64,000 bases of DNA. Origin: Paramecium pentaurelia (Eukaryota; Ciliophora; Oligohymenophorea; Peniculida; Parameciidae). The stretch's first letter is position 1, and each line of letters starts with the position of its first letter. Location: the NCBI GenBank assembly GCA_905183005.1, contig CAJJDO010000002.1:410656-474655 (forward strand), read 5' to 3'. A model generated the notes under the pieces. The model worked only from the letters and a program-made list of their open reading frames with translations, was not told where the DNA came from and did no database searches. Made by a program: the position numbers and the translations under genes. Shown piece after piece: positions 12,899 through 24,376 of the stretch.

Positions 12899-13906
12899 AT
12901 GATTTCATCTGAACGAGAATATCTGAATATAAAAGGATAATAATATCAAGCAATTCATTCAAAAAGGTATAATTCTCCTTGTGAAAGTACTATCAGCATA
13001 AGCTAAACACCTTCTCTTCCATAACTCAATTTATAAGCCAAACAAAATCTATCAAAACCTATTTAAAAAGATTTCTCCCTTATGAATTCTATTCATCTCA
13101 AACCCTTAATTTGCAAGAATAAATCTTGCATATATTTAGTTCGAAGTTTGGAAGATAAGCTTTTGAAATGTATTTTAAGGATTAAAGAAATTGTTAAAGA
13201 AAATAATGTTTTAAGAAAGAAATTACAAATGGAATAAGTTATTGTAGATTAAGTCATACCTTCAACTCATAGATCTTAAAAATCAATGGATTTTAATCAA
13301 TATCCTGATGATCAATCTTAAGTTATGAGATCTAATATACCTAGTATACATGAAACATATCAATTCTCTAAGTTTCATAATGAAGTTGTTACTACTAAAC
13401 TTAATAAATAGATAAAAGATATTTTCAACAATTTAAATTATACTATGTTATAACCAATTTTAGATTTGAATTGGAAAAAGAACAATCAACTTAATAATTC
13501 TTAATAATAATTTCATAAATGTTTAAAATGTTCTACTAATATCACAAAATAAATGATTGAATTAGAGTGTAATCATTTCTATCATAAAACTTGTTTCTGT
13601 GAACATATTGTTTCTTCATAAAATTAGATTAGTATTTGGTGTTTATGTAAATAGAAAATAAATGAATTCGATATGTTTCAATTAGCTAAAACATAGAATA
13701 TCATCATATAAGAAATGAAACATATTCAATAATTGAGTATGTTGATAAAATCTTTAGATAAATTCTCATTTTATAAATGTGAAATAAATAATTGTGCTTT
13801 TATTATTATAGCATCAAAATAGGAAAATCAATCAGGCATTCAATCTTATTGTTAATCTTGTTTAGAATTTAGATAATTCTATATACAAGAACAAAATCTT
13901 AAATGA
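12899..13906 (+). CDS. RING-like zinc-finger protein with coiled coil
   Basis: A 335-aa intronless frame. The N-terminus is Ser/Gln-rich, and a short coiled coil follows near residues 85-120 (LLKCILRIKEIVKENNVLRK). The C-terminal half carries CLKC near residue 208, CNHFYHKTCF and WCLCK, the same Cys/His pattern as the protein at 10173-11165, plus a later CQSC. Sequence outside the zinc ligands is diverged. An E3 ligase role is possible from the RING-like pattern but ligand spacing is unusual. The gene is collinear with NOG2, with 80 bp between stop and start. Confidence 0.8.
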
Positions 13907-13954
13907 TTCAGTATTTTTATATAAATATGATATTTAATCAAAAAAATTCTAAAT

Positions 13955-15136
13955 TCACAAACAACAAGAGAAAAGAAAGGAACTCATATTTCGTTTCAAC
14001 ATATTGATTATTTCTTAATTTTAAGTTACCTTGATTGCTGATCTCAATTCTGTATTTGTATATCTTTCAGCATCCAACAACAATCTCACACATTCTAAAT
14101 GATGCCATCTAGATGAAACTTCTAAAGGACTTTCAGTTAGATCCTAGAATATACGACTTCTAATATGAGTATTGCATTCAAGAGACAACAGAAATTTAAT
14201 AACTTATACATTCCCATTCTTAGAAGCAATGTAAAGGGCATTTTATCCATATTAATTGAGGGAATTTATAATATGATTAGGATCTTGAGGGTTTGTCAGA
14301 TTACTGGAATAATATGGATCAAATACCGTTTGGGATCTCTTTAGAGTATCTTTATCATATTTTAAATGTCGTCATTTGAACCTGACATTGAATATTAAGT
14401 AAAGAGGCATACTAATTTGAATTAATTGAAAATTTCCATCAATCTCAAATCCTAAGAATCAGTAGCTGGATGAACCTATTTATAATTATTTTTATTATTA
14501 TAATGACGCTGAGTAGATCCAAAATTATCATAAAATTATTCCTAATTTTATTTAGTTCTATTTTACTGTAGATGTGATTGGTTCAACAACAGGTTATTAT
14601 AATCTCCAAATTCCTAAAAACATATTTCCAACGGCTTTGAGTTTATTTTTTTAAGGTGGTGTAGGCAATACAATTAAATCAGTATTATGAAATTCATAAT
14701 TCCTTTAATATTGACAATATAATTGATTATCATCTTTTTATACAATTTCAGAATTAGATTTAATATCTCTGTTAAATTCAATAAGTTCAGAACCATTTAC
14801 TACATAATTTAAATGATTTTATACAATTCTGATTAAATTGTAAGATATTATCAACATTAATTTAGAACTCAGATTCTACTTGCTATTAAATCAAATTAGA
14901 GTTCTTACTTAATTCTAAATCAAGGGATTTGTTAAGTTGCATTCCTACTTAACAACTTCTACTTGAGTATGAGAATTCCATCTTTCAAAATACCCTTTTG
15001 GATTACTTAAGCTATAGGTTCTCATTATATTAGTATCAAGACTGAAATTATTCTATTGAGTTTAACACTATTCTGATTAAGGAATTTTATGTATTCCATC
15101 TTGTGAATGGAAACTATGCTCTAAATTAGGATTCAT
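13955..15136 (-). CDS. Ankyrin-repeat-like protein
   Basis: A 360-aa product after four introns (14883-14908, 14800-14824, 14542-14566, 14304-14326). The C-terminal part has ankyrin repeats: NQYGQNALYIASKNGNVQVI followed by KFLLSLECN, then SPLEVSSRWHHLECVRLLLD. The first 200 residues are unstructured and rich in Ser/Asn/Gln. There is no signal or membrane segment. Ankyrin repeats mediate protein binding; no catalytic domain is present. The gene ends about 50 bp from the convergent RING-like gene and starts 69 bp from the stop of the ABC transporter on the same strand. Confidence 0.85.
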
Positions 15137-15204
15137 AAAATAATATAATATATTCTTTTAATTTTTTATTCAATTTGGTATAATGCGTAAATATAATTCA
15201 ATTT

Positions 15205-17228
15205 TCATTATTTCTAATACTTTTCCCAATACTTATTATAAGATTAATGATTTTAAATTAATTGATCATGAGTACCCTATTTGATTATTAGAATAATATA
15301 TACATATTCAAATTGACAATTCTTGCCCAAATACAGTATCTTGTCTGCTACTTTAGTTAAATGCAATCTATGTGTAATAATCAAAACTGTCAAATCTTGA
15401 ATCTTTAAAACTTATTCTAAGGTTTCAATGAAGAATTATTCATTATTTTAATCCAAAGCAGATGTAGGTTCATCCAATAATAATATTTTGGCACCTCTTA
15501 ATAAACATCTAACTATTTATAATCTCTATTTTTCACCTCCAGAAAATTTATCTTAAATATACTATAATATTATTTTACTTGCCTAATCTCCCATCTAAGT
15601 ATCATATTGATTTGGTAATGATTCAATCAATTTAGATAATTTCAATTATTTACAAAGACTCTTCATCTCTTCTTCCTTTTACTTGATCATCTCAGGTGTA
15701 AGATCATAAATCAAATCAAGACCGTATAATAGATTATTTTTAATGGAATCATTAAAAAAATATGATTGTTATGCTACAATTCCAAAATATTTTCGAAATG
15801 ATTCCAACTTCAAAGTTTTGATATTTTAATCATCAATTGATATATTACCTTCAGAAGGATCCAACAATCTAAACTAAATTTTTAGTCTTAATTATTTACA
15901 ATTAAATTAAACAATGTAGATTTTCCAATTCCACTTTCACCCACAATAACAATCCATTCACCTCCTTTGATTTATAAATTAAAATTCTTAAATAGTTGTT
16001 TATTTTCAATATGTTCAAAAGAGATATCTTATATATGGATCGAACCTGTTTTATAGATGAAATCCTATGCATTTGGTAATTCCTATATTTTTGGAACTCT
16101 TGTCATTATCTACAATAGATCTTTCATATCAATGGCAGATTCAACCCATTCTCTATGCATGGTTCCTAATAGAAATAATGGTTGAATCAATTGAAGCATA
16201 AGAGATTGTATAAGTATCAGATCTCCAGGAGTGATAACACCAGCTTATACTCCACTAACTCCTAAGACTAAATTGACTGTCAATCCCATAGAGAGGATTA
16301 ATCTTTAGATAGCATTTAGAGTAGCTAATGTTTTAAAAGTGTCTATTGATAATTGTTGTAATTTCTTTTAAATTTAATACAATTATTTACTTCTAATAAA
16401 TTATTGTATCTTTTTAATTCATATTTTTCTGCACTAAAATACTTGACAGTGAATAGATTATCCAAAGCTTGTGATATTGTAAAATCAGCCAACTTTTCTT
16501 GTTTCTTTCTTTGTGATATAATCTTTCTTCTATACTAATTAAACATCTCAAACACAATCATACATTTGAATAACGAATAGTGAATGCTGTGTAAGCAACA
16601 AATGTCACCAGAAATGATGAAAAGAATGGCCAACCAAAATTAAAACAGAGTATGGCTGTCGTTAATGAAATGTCTGCTAAAAGAGGTACGAAATATTAAT
16701 TCAAAGATCTTAAATTTGATTCAATTCCTTTTTAGGCTTTATAAAGGGAATATATGTTTGATCTTGATGAAGTATTTAAATGAAATTCAGCATCCAAATA
16801 TAATAAGTGTTCATATGTTTGAAGAGACATTTCTCTTAAAGCCAAAATATTGATTTCAGATAGATTTCTATTCCTCAAACCTTCAAAGTATACATAGGCA
16901 GAGTAACCTATTTTATAATAATAATGATTACAAACTCCATAACCAATAAAAAATAAAGGAGAGTACATAATAGTAGCTGGATTCGAAACCATATTTATAC
17001 CATATTTAATACAAAAGGGTCCTCCAAAAAAGAAGGATTTGTTCATAATCAAATTAAAGTAGGCCTTCATTTATAAGGACTTAATGGAATCTAATATATA
17101 ATATTCATATTATTACTTGATGTTTAAGATGTTGGCAGACAGTACTTTTTATAGAATTAGAGTAATTTAATCTGGCTATCCTGAATTTGTAGTTTATTTT
17201 TGAGAGTCTATAATAATTTATTATTCAT
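15205..17228 (-). CDS. ATM1: ABC half transporter, ABCB7/ATM1 (mitochondrial) type
   Basis: A 629-aa half transporter. Introns are at 17091-17116, 16535-16563, 16365-16390, 15874-15899 and 15277-15303; a further 27-nt segment before the signature motif might also be an intron. The start at 17228 was chosen because the first intron joins a basic, Gln/Leu-rich leader (plausible mitochondrial presequence) to the transmembrane domain. TM region: residues about 50-330, with family-typical text LADFTISQALDNLFTVKYF and LLGTMHREW. Nucleotide domain: Walker A GESGIGKST, signature FSGGEKQRL, Walker B LLLDEPTSALD, H-loop ITHRLH. ATM1/ABCB7 exports a sulfur-containing compound from mitochondria for cytosolic Fe-S assembly. 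Vacuolar HMT1 is a close alternative. Confidence 0.93.
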
Positions 17229-17354
17229 AAAATAATCATTAAGTCTTATAATTTAAAGTAGAAAAATGTATTAATAAAGAGTTTTTAACAAATATATATA
17301 TATATATATATTGAAATGACTCAAAAATATATGTAATAAATTATCAGAATATAT

Positions 17355-17778
17355 TCATTATTAATTATACAATTTGCAGTAGTAATCATGTTTAAGTTAA
17401 ACTTTTTAAAGTTGATTCCTGATATTTACATTATCTGCTATCATTAATTATTCATATAATCTAGCCTAACTCTTAAACAGTTAAATCAAATGTGCACAAA
17501 TTTCTTTATAACTCATTTAATGATGTTAAGAATGAGGAGATGTAGTGACTCTAACAGGTTTCCGAATTTACATTAACTCATTTTCCTTATTAGGTGAGTG
17601 CAATCTTAATCGCGGTTTTTATTCACTTACATTAAAATCTTGAAATATACGTTTAAGGTTTATTCATTCTATAAAATGGAGAACACTTGCTTATTCTAGG
17701 GTGTTTCTATGCACTAAAACTACCATTGATTGCTAGTTCATCTGCACCAAAAGTAAATCCGGCTATTGAGGTATCCAT
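17355..17778 (-). CDS. Small hypothetical protein
   Basis: A frame of 132 aa with one inferred 25-nt intron in the first half that ends in AAG rather than TAG; without it an in-frame TGA truncates the product. The N-terminus MDTSIAGFTFGADEL is followed by a basic, Pro/Ser-containing linker (KPRLRLHSPNKENELM). The C-terminus is helical and could form a short coiled coil (LIQLFKSQARLYEQLM). There is no known domain, signal peptide or membrane segment. It sits between the ABC transporter and a divergent armadillo-like gene (116 bp away). The intron placement is the weakest point of the model. Confidence 0.6.
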
Positions 17779-17894
17779 ATGTCTGTTATAATTAATATTA
17801 ATTATAATGAAAGTATTAAAATACTTAATCAAAAGAAAAGAATGTTGACATTATATAATCAATTAATATATATATATATTATATAATTTAATTT

Positions 17895-18899
17895 ATGGAC
17901 GAACAGTATTCTGATTTATGTGAATTGATATTGGATCAAAAATTTGAAGTTAGAAAACAAGCATTGATGTTAGTGCTCTAATATGCTTAGACTGAAGAAG
18001 ATAGAAAGAATTTCTTATAGACAAATTTAATATTTAACTTAACAAAACTATTGGGAGATGAAGATGTGATGACATCAGTTTTATCTGTTATTATTCAATT
18101 TGCTATAGATGAATATTATTAAGAGTAATTTCTAAAATTACATACACTTTAAAGAGTGATGGAAATCATTAAAGAAAAGATGCTAAATTTTTATAAGACT
18201 AAATAATCAAATGAATAATTAGAACTCACAATATAATTAGGATTGTTGGCATTACAAAATATTACTTAAAATGAAGAAGCAAAAGAGGCTTTATTATAAT
18301 TACAATTTAATGATATCAATAGATGTTTTTATTTTAAATTATTTTGTAATTTCTTTGTTGATGAAAGATCAATTTAAATGTTTACAAATTTTAAATAAGT
18401 ATTATTGAATGTCACTTCATCAAGTAATGTTAGATCTCAATTAATAAAAGCAGAAATGAAAATGATGGAATTCTTTTGTAAATTATTAGAAACAGGTGAA
18501 TTATTTTCTATTTAATTAATTAAAAATATGGTATTTGAATATGAATAATAAGAAGCATTAGAATAAATTATTTAATTGTAATTTATTGATAAAGTAATTG
18601 ATTTTATGGCACATGATATTGTTATAAATCATGAATTTTTTGATTTAGAAGAAGGTGAATTGGCATTCTAATTGGCTGTAATGAAATTAAAAAAATAATT
18701 CAATAAGACAGAATTCTAAAGTAGAGTATAAGAATCAGTAAAATGTTTATTGATTATGACCAATATAGAACCAAATTTAACTAAGAATACTTATAATAAA
18801 GCAAGATTGGATCTAATAATTAGATAATTAAGGAAATTATAATTTGTTGATAAAGATTAATTAGATGTGATTGAAACAGTTTATATTTAAGCTTAATGA
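17895..18899 (+). CDS. Armadillo-like helical repeat protein, possibly HGH1-like
   Basis: A 334-aa intronless frame. It is composed throughout of paired amphipathic helices, for example VRKQALMLVLQYAQTEEDRK and LGDEDVMTSVLSVIIQFAID, typical of armadillo/HEAT-like repeats. The order and length resemble HGH1, a chaperone that helps eEF2 fold, and the segment LALQNITQNEEAKEAL recalls the HGH1 'LsNlt' block. I cannot confirm that name from the sequence alone. There is no signal peptide or membrane segment. It converges on the next gene, with 54 bp between the stops. Confidence 0.8.
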
Positions 18900-18953
18900 T
18901 TATTATATTAATTATTGATATGCTTATATAAATATATGATTTGGCAAGAATAT

Positions 18954-19679
18954 TCATTCAATTGTATTGAGATTTTAAGAAATAGTATCTAATTATTTAG
19001 CATAACTTCTAGCATATGGTGTTATTAATTAAAATTCACCAAATCTATTTTCATAATCCTCCAAAACAGATATTCGACTCATTGTTCTAAAAGAAGGTTT
19101 TGTTATGAGTCTATTTACATAATTATACATATCTTTCTTTCTAGGATTTATTTGATGTTTGATTTATTATTATTTCATTACATTCATTGTATATTAATCC
19201 TGTATATTTCTTTGGATTTATAATAAGTATCCTTCATGTATTCTCTACATTTCTAAATAGACTTATTCATCGAAATAAGCCATCCATTAAATGAAATGAG
19301 TAAGTTGTTATTGAGGACGAAGAGTGTATTGATGAGGCATTTGAGAAATTAATTATAAAGTGCATCTAGAGAGAATGAGATCTTCATTAATATATTGGAT
19401 AGGCACCTTGAATACATCATGGATTTCTTTTAGATGAATAGTTTAAGCATAGATTTTTGTGAGTTAATTTCTTATATAAGCATCAGTACGATATTTACGC
19501 ATTTCTTTCACATTTTTGCAAATTCTTGATATGTAATAACTTAAAGGATGATGATTAAACTTAAGATTATTAACTTAAGTTTTAATTGAATCAGTAACTG
19601 TATACACAATTTAAAATCTATTTGTATTAGTTCGAGATTCATCAAGACTAGAGTACCTTACTCTTACAGCTTTATTCAT
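18954..19679 (-). CDS. Hypothetical helical protein
   Basis: A 241-aa intronless frame, Tyr/Gln/Arg-rich, beginning MNKAVRVRYSSLDESRTN. The middle is helical, with a stretch that could form a coiled coil (EMQRIHEGYLLQIQRNIQD). A motif FRTMSRISVLEDYENRFGEF lies near the C-terminus. No signal peptide, membrane helix or known domain is visible. It is 24 bp downstream of the next minus-strand gene's stop-to-start junction, in a run of closely packed genes. I do not recognise it. Confidence 0.75.
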
Positions 19680-19703
19680 ATATTTTATAATAAAATATAA
19701 AAA

Positions 19704-20607
19704 TCATTTAAGTGATATTTTTTTCTTAAGCAAACTAGACTTCATTTTATTTTTATGAAATTCTAATTATCTATGACTCAAAACATCAGACCATCTTTTA
19801 TAAAATTCTTTTTTGACTACATTTCCATAGATTTCAGTTCCTATCATTTTATTTTTATGACTTTTAGGACTACCTAAATTATGTTATGAAGGTTAAGTAT
19901 GTTAAGTATGTTAAGTAAATGAAGTATATTAAGTAGGTTATGTAAGTAAAGTAGGTTAAGTATGATTTGTTGGTCTTTTTGTAGTTATTGTTTATTATAT
20001 TTCAATATTCAAAATTTTCTTCAATTATTCCTTTTTATTAAGTTAAGCCATTTACTATTTTTATTCTTTGATAATAGCTGCTATATTCTTTGTATCATAT
20101 TTGTTTGATTATATTAATTTGAGTAACTACTATAATTATCTTGAAGTCTATAATTCTGTCAAACCTTAGAGTGCTTTAAATGAGAAATGTTAATCTTCTT
20201 CAGGTTGAATAACTAACATTCCCAACTGAAATTTGATTTTATTATATTTTATTTCTCTTTTTTTTTCATGATGTGTTTCTAATAAGGACGTTATCTTTTT
20301 GATAAAGAATCTAGGAATGTCGGTATGATATCGATAATATTCTAATAATTGTTTATGCTTCTTCTTGGAATTTTGAAGAGTGTAAAAACTAAATAACTAG
20401 AGTATATACGATTTGAAATACTCTTCATTTTCTTCATAACAAACTTAATCTTGGAATTTAATGATGGTGGAACTTCGAAGTTGGAAATTGGAATTATTGG
20501 ATTGATATCTGGAATATAGAGCCTTACTGTATTTATTTTTAGTCTACCATGTTTAACAATTCAGGCATATTGGGTTTCTGGTCACAAAACATACATGTTA
20601 TTTACAT
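19704..20607 (-). CDS. Hypothetical protein with Pro-Thr-Gln repeats
   Basis: A 294-aa model. It begins MQITCMFCDQKPNMPEL and needs one very short intron (20509-20527, 19 nt) to enter the long open frame; total length then divides by three. The centre is charged and helical (FKSYILQLFSFYTLQNSKKK). Near residue 215 there is a run of degenerate Thr-Gln-Pro/His/Tyr repeats encoded by a visible DNA repeat at 19890-19965. It starts 12 bp from the stop of the PH-kinase gene; an in-frame TGA and lack of a suitable intron argue that the two are separate genes. Function unknown. Confidence 0.65.
19890..19965 (-). repeat. Imperfect 9-12 bp tandem repeat inside coding sequence
   Basis: On the plus strand the unit is variants of GTTAAGTAT / GTTAAGTAG / GAAGTATAT, about seven copies. 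In the minus-strand gene it encodes repeated Thr-Gln followed by Pro, His or Tyr. Copy number is likely variable between strains, as is usual for such coding minisatellites. Confidence 0.7.
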
Positions 20608-20619
20608 ATTAAATAATTA

Positions 20620-22215
20620 TCAAGGTAATTTAGATTAATTCAAAATTAAGTTAGAAATTTGAAGAAACTCCAATACAAATTGAGGCAACGTATTGTCTTC
20701 CAAATCATCACTATCAAAAGTATAATTGTCAATATTTTAAAGTGAAGGACGAAATGAACTTGTCTTAACAGCAAATTTCTCTAATGTTTATGTGATATTC
20801 AACAATTTAGATTATTTTTATTGTATCCTAGGAGAATCTTAAGAACATTGACTCTATAAATAGAGTGATCTCATTCCTCCATGTTTTGTTAATTGAGATC
20901 CTTCAATTGATATAGATCTATAGACAATATCTAAGAATAAATTTTAGCTTTTAAGATTCTATAACACTTCATTTAGAGAACTTCTCTATTTTGGATTCTT
21001 TTACAACATACCCTTAACCAAATGTATAGTTTTTTGACTAACATTAACAAAACAATATTCACTAAAATCAATATCACATTTTTGATTAGCTCTTATTATA
21101 TTATCTTAATTTAATCCTTTAAATGGAGGTTTGCCTGTTAATAATAAATAATAAACAACTCCTAAACTAAATACATCTCCTAATTCAGTATATGGTTTAT
21201 GAGTAAAAATCTCTGGAGCCATATAACCAACAGTACCTTATCCTGATGTCAATACTTCTCTATTAATTTATTCTGCAAATCCAAAATCAATTATCTTTAT
21301 TTAATCTTTATCAATTAAGATATTTTCTAATTTAATGTCTCTATGTACATATCCTATACTGAATAGATTTACTTCACTTACCTATGAATGGCCTAAAGTC
21401 CTAATGCAACTCTAAGAATAATGCCACTAGCCTCACTCTCTTAAATCCTTACTTTCTCTCTTAATAATTTATACAATGATCCACTACGTAATAATTCAGT
21501 AATCAAAACTATCAAAAATTCTCATTATATTTACTTAATTATTCATCTAATTAGATAATTTCATATAATGTCAATATGAATGGAGAATTAACTTACTTTA
21601 AAATCTCACATTCTGCTTTTACCAATTAAGCTAAACAATTTAGATTTTTCTTTTATGCCAATTCATTTTTATTATATACTTTCCCTGCATAATATTATTA
21701 CTAAAATGATTATTTATTTAATGGACACAACTTGTATACTTTTGAGTATCCACCCTTACCCATTAAATCTTAAATAGTATAAAGCTATTCAAAATTTTAA
21801 CAAATGCAAAATGCTGTTAATCGTTTGAAGAAAGTAAATGTTTACTAACTGAAGAATCATTTTTAAACTTTTACAAATCTGCATTCCAAAAATATGAATA
21901 TACTTATGAATTTCTCTTTACTCTAATCACTTTAACTAGATCCTAATCTTTATTCTAAATTTTCAAATCAATCAATTTAACACTCATCTAATAATTCAAC
22001 AACACCCACTTTATATTACTTTATTTCTAATAACACAAAATTCCTTTTTCTGTCAATATATATGTTCTCTCTTTGATTACTTAATTTTTTCTATCTGTCT
22101 TATTCAATTATTGAGTTACAAGTATTTCACCATCTAAAACACATTCACCTCGATTCCAAAACTTATCACATATATCGTTTTCCAGGTATACTGGCCAATA
22201 TACTTATTAAGACAT
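20620..22215 (-). CDS. PH-domain Ser/Thr protein kinase
   Basis: A 504-aa product after removal of introns 21814-21845, 21509-21534 and 21359-21381. The N-terminal 130 residues look like a PH domain, ending in a long helix with a conserved Trp (YSYFWNADLQKF). The kinase domain follows with GKGGYSKVY, HRDIKLEN, DFGFA, TVGYMAPE and DVFSLGVVYYLL, so it should be active. A C-terminal tail of about 100 residues is Ser/Gln-rich. The PH-plus-kinase order is AKT-like in outline but also typical of many Paramecium kinases. The 5' 541 bp are present twice in the window because of the duplicated segment; this copy is the complete one. Confidence 0.9.
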
Positions 22216-22834
22216 AATAGATAAAATAAATTAAAAATTTATATTCAAAATCGAAAAAGTAAATACAAAAATTGTATATATATATTTCAACAATATTCTT
22301 TTATATATGTTTTTTGTTATTAATATATAAAATAATTAATTATAGTGTTTCAGCAAATCAAATTTTATTAACCAAATACTCTTTCATCATTTTAAAAAAC
22401 TGGAATTTGTATTATTGTATGTTTATTTAATTAATTCTCTGTTAAATTAAAACATACTCTACATGCAGGTTTATAACAATCTTCTCCTCCAATTAATTCA
22501 ACTTAATTATATTTTTATTTTATATACTTTCCTAAGATTAAACAGTTCTTTTAGTGAATGAAGCATTCTCTTTCTTACAAAACCAACAAACAGCAGTTAA
22601 CTTAGTAATACGTTCAGCCAATGGAATCAAATTCAAGATATTATGAAATGGCTTTCTATCAAATGTACCATCAAGAGCTGCAACTATTACTATTTTCCCT
22701 AAATTTGCCATTGCTTCACTAAACTCAACAATCTAAGAGTATATTAGATAATAATTTACATCACTAAAGAATTAACCTTCATCAATAGCTACAACATCAT
22801 GATCTTTACATTTCTCAAAAGCATCAAATAATTT
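21675..22834. repeat. Exact duplicate, copy 1 (left of N gap)
   Basis: 1,160 bp that reappear, as far as I can read without any difference, at 22836-23995 (offset 1,161). It covers the 5' part of the PH-kinase gene and the 3' part of thymidine kinase, stopping exactly at the single N. The end of copy 1 abuts the N, and copy 2 begins right after it, as expected for two contigs with an unmerged overlap. Confidence 0.95.
22350..22834 (-). pseudogene. Truncated copy of thymidine kinase (assembly artefact)
   Basis: The 3' part of thymidine kinase, identical to the matching part of 23511-24239. It lacks the start and P-loop because the sequence ends at the N. It should not be counted as a second gene. 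Confidence 0.9.
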
Positions 22835-22835
22835 N
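22835..22835. other. Assembly gap (single N)
   Basis: The only ambiguous base in the window. It joins the two copies of the duplicated 1,160 bp, breaking both the first copy of thymidine kinase and the second copy of the kinase gene. Confidence 0.98.
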
Positions 22836-23376
22836 TATACTTTCCCTGCATAATATTATTACTAAAATGATTATTTATTTAATGGACACAACTTGTATAC
22901 TTTTGAGTATCCACCCTTACCCATTAAATCTTAAATAGTATAAAGCTATTCAAAATTTTAACAAATGCAAAATGCTGTTAATCGTTTGAAGAAAGTAAAT
23001 GTTTACTAACTGAAGAATCATTTTTAAACTTTTACAAATCTGCATTCCAAAAATATGAATATACTTATGAATTTCTCTTTACTCTAATCACTTTAACTAG
23101 ATCCTAATCTTTATTCTAAATTTTCAAATCAATCAATTTAACACTCATCTAATAATTCAACAACACCCACTTTATATTACTTTATTTCTAATAACACAAA
23201 ATTCCTTTTTCTGTCAATATATATGTTCTCTCTTTGATTACTTAATTTTTTCTATCTGTCTTATTCAATTATTGAGTTACAAGTATTTCACCATCTAAAA
23301 CACATTCACCTCGATTCCAAAACTTATCACATATATCGTTTTCCAGGTATACTGGCCAATATACTTATTAAGACAT
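22836..23376 (-). pseudogene. Truncated copy of PH-kinase 5' end (assembly artefact)
   Basis: Carries the ATG, PH domain and first intron (22975-23006) of the kinase gene, then stops at the N in the N-lobe. It is identical to the 5' end of the complete gene at 20620-22215. It should not be counted as a gene. Confidence 0.9.
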
Positions 23377-23995
23377 AATAGATAAAATAAATTAAAAATT
23401 TATATTCAAAATCGAAAAAGTAAATACAAAAATTGTATATATATATTTCAACAATATTCTTTTATATATGTTTTTTGTTATTAATATATAAAATAATTAA
23501 TTATAGTGTTTCAGCAAATCAAATTTTATTAACCAAATACTCTTTCATCATTTTAAAAAACTGGAATTTGTATTATTGTATGTTTATTTAATTAATTCTC
23601 TGTTAAATTAAAACATACTCTACATGCAGGTTTATAACAATCTTCTCCTCCAATTAATTCAACTTAATTATATTTTTATTTTATATACTTTCCTAAGATT
23701 AAACAGTTCTTTTAGTGAATGAAGCATTCTCTTTCTTACAAAACCAACAAACAGCAGTTAACTTAGTAATACGTTCAGCCAATGGAATCAAATTCAAGAT
23801 ATTATGAAATGGCTTTCTATCAAATGTACCATCAAGAGCTGCAACTATTACTATTTTCCCTAAATTTGCCATTGCTTCACTAAACTCAACAATCTAAGAG
23901 TATATTAGATAATAATTTACATCACTAAAGAATTAACCTTCATCAATAGCTACAACATCATGATCTTTACATTTCTCAAAAGCATCAAATAATTT
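22836..23995. repeat. Exact duplicate, copy 2 (right of N gap)
   Basis: Matches 21675-22834. It carries a 5' fragment of the PH-kinase gene (ATG at 23376, cut at 22836) and the 3' two-thirds of the intact thymidine kinase gene, which continues into unique sequence to 24239. Removing 1,161 bp restores a simple order: PH-kinase then thymidine kinase. Confidence 0.95.
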
Positions 23996-24239
23996 AGTCA
24001 CTTTTATAGCTTTTAAATATTATCTAATTTATAAATTAGATTATTACTTATCATGACTAGATATACATTAATCATCTGAGTATCTGTTATCATTAGCATA
24101 ATTAAGAACTGCACATTTTCTTTCTGATATTGTAAATCTTTTAACTAATCTCATTAATTCACTTGTTTTACCAGAAAACTACATCAATTTAAATTATTAC
24201 CATAGGACCATATATTACTGAAATAGTACCTGTGAACAT
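23511..24239 (-). CDS. TK: Thymidine kinase (TK1 type)
   Basis: A 209-aa enzyme that phosphorylates thymidine to dTMP in the salvage pathway. Introns: 24179-24200, 24024-24047, 23894-23920 and 23663-23688. Motifs in order are the P-loop GPMFSGKTSELMR, VVAIDEGQFFSD (catalytic Glu region), DGTFDRKPF (lasso/substrate site), and the zinc-binding pairs CWFC and CRVC. The TK1 family usually has about 195-235 aa, so this is full length. The 24-nt intron at 24024-24047 is a multiple of three with no in-frame TGA, so either isoform would be readable. Splicing gives a length closer to the family in that loop. The gene is complete only in the right-hand copy of the duplicated segment. Confidence 0.95.
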
Positions 24240-24376
24240 TATATAAATTTTAAATTATTTTTAATGCGCCGAAATATGTATTTCAATTTAAGTACCTTTT
24301 CATTTCCCGCTTTTTTGAAATTTTAAATTACTCCTTGTAAACAATGAAGAGATATTCAAAATTTATAATAATTTAT

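Noticed and set aside
19704..22215. One long kinase gene including the Thr-Gln repeat region as its tail.
   Set aside because: An in-frame TGA at 20620-20622 ends the kinase, no intron with AG exists to skip it, and a good ATG follows 12 bp later with a model that divides by three.
22350..24239. Two thymidine kinase genes in tandem.
   Set aside because: The first copy is an exact piece of the second, ends at the N and lacks the P-loop; an assembly overlap explains it fully.
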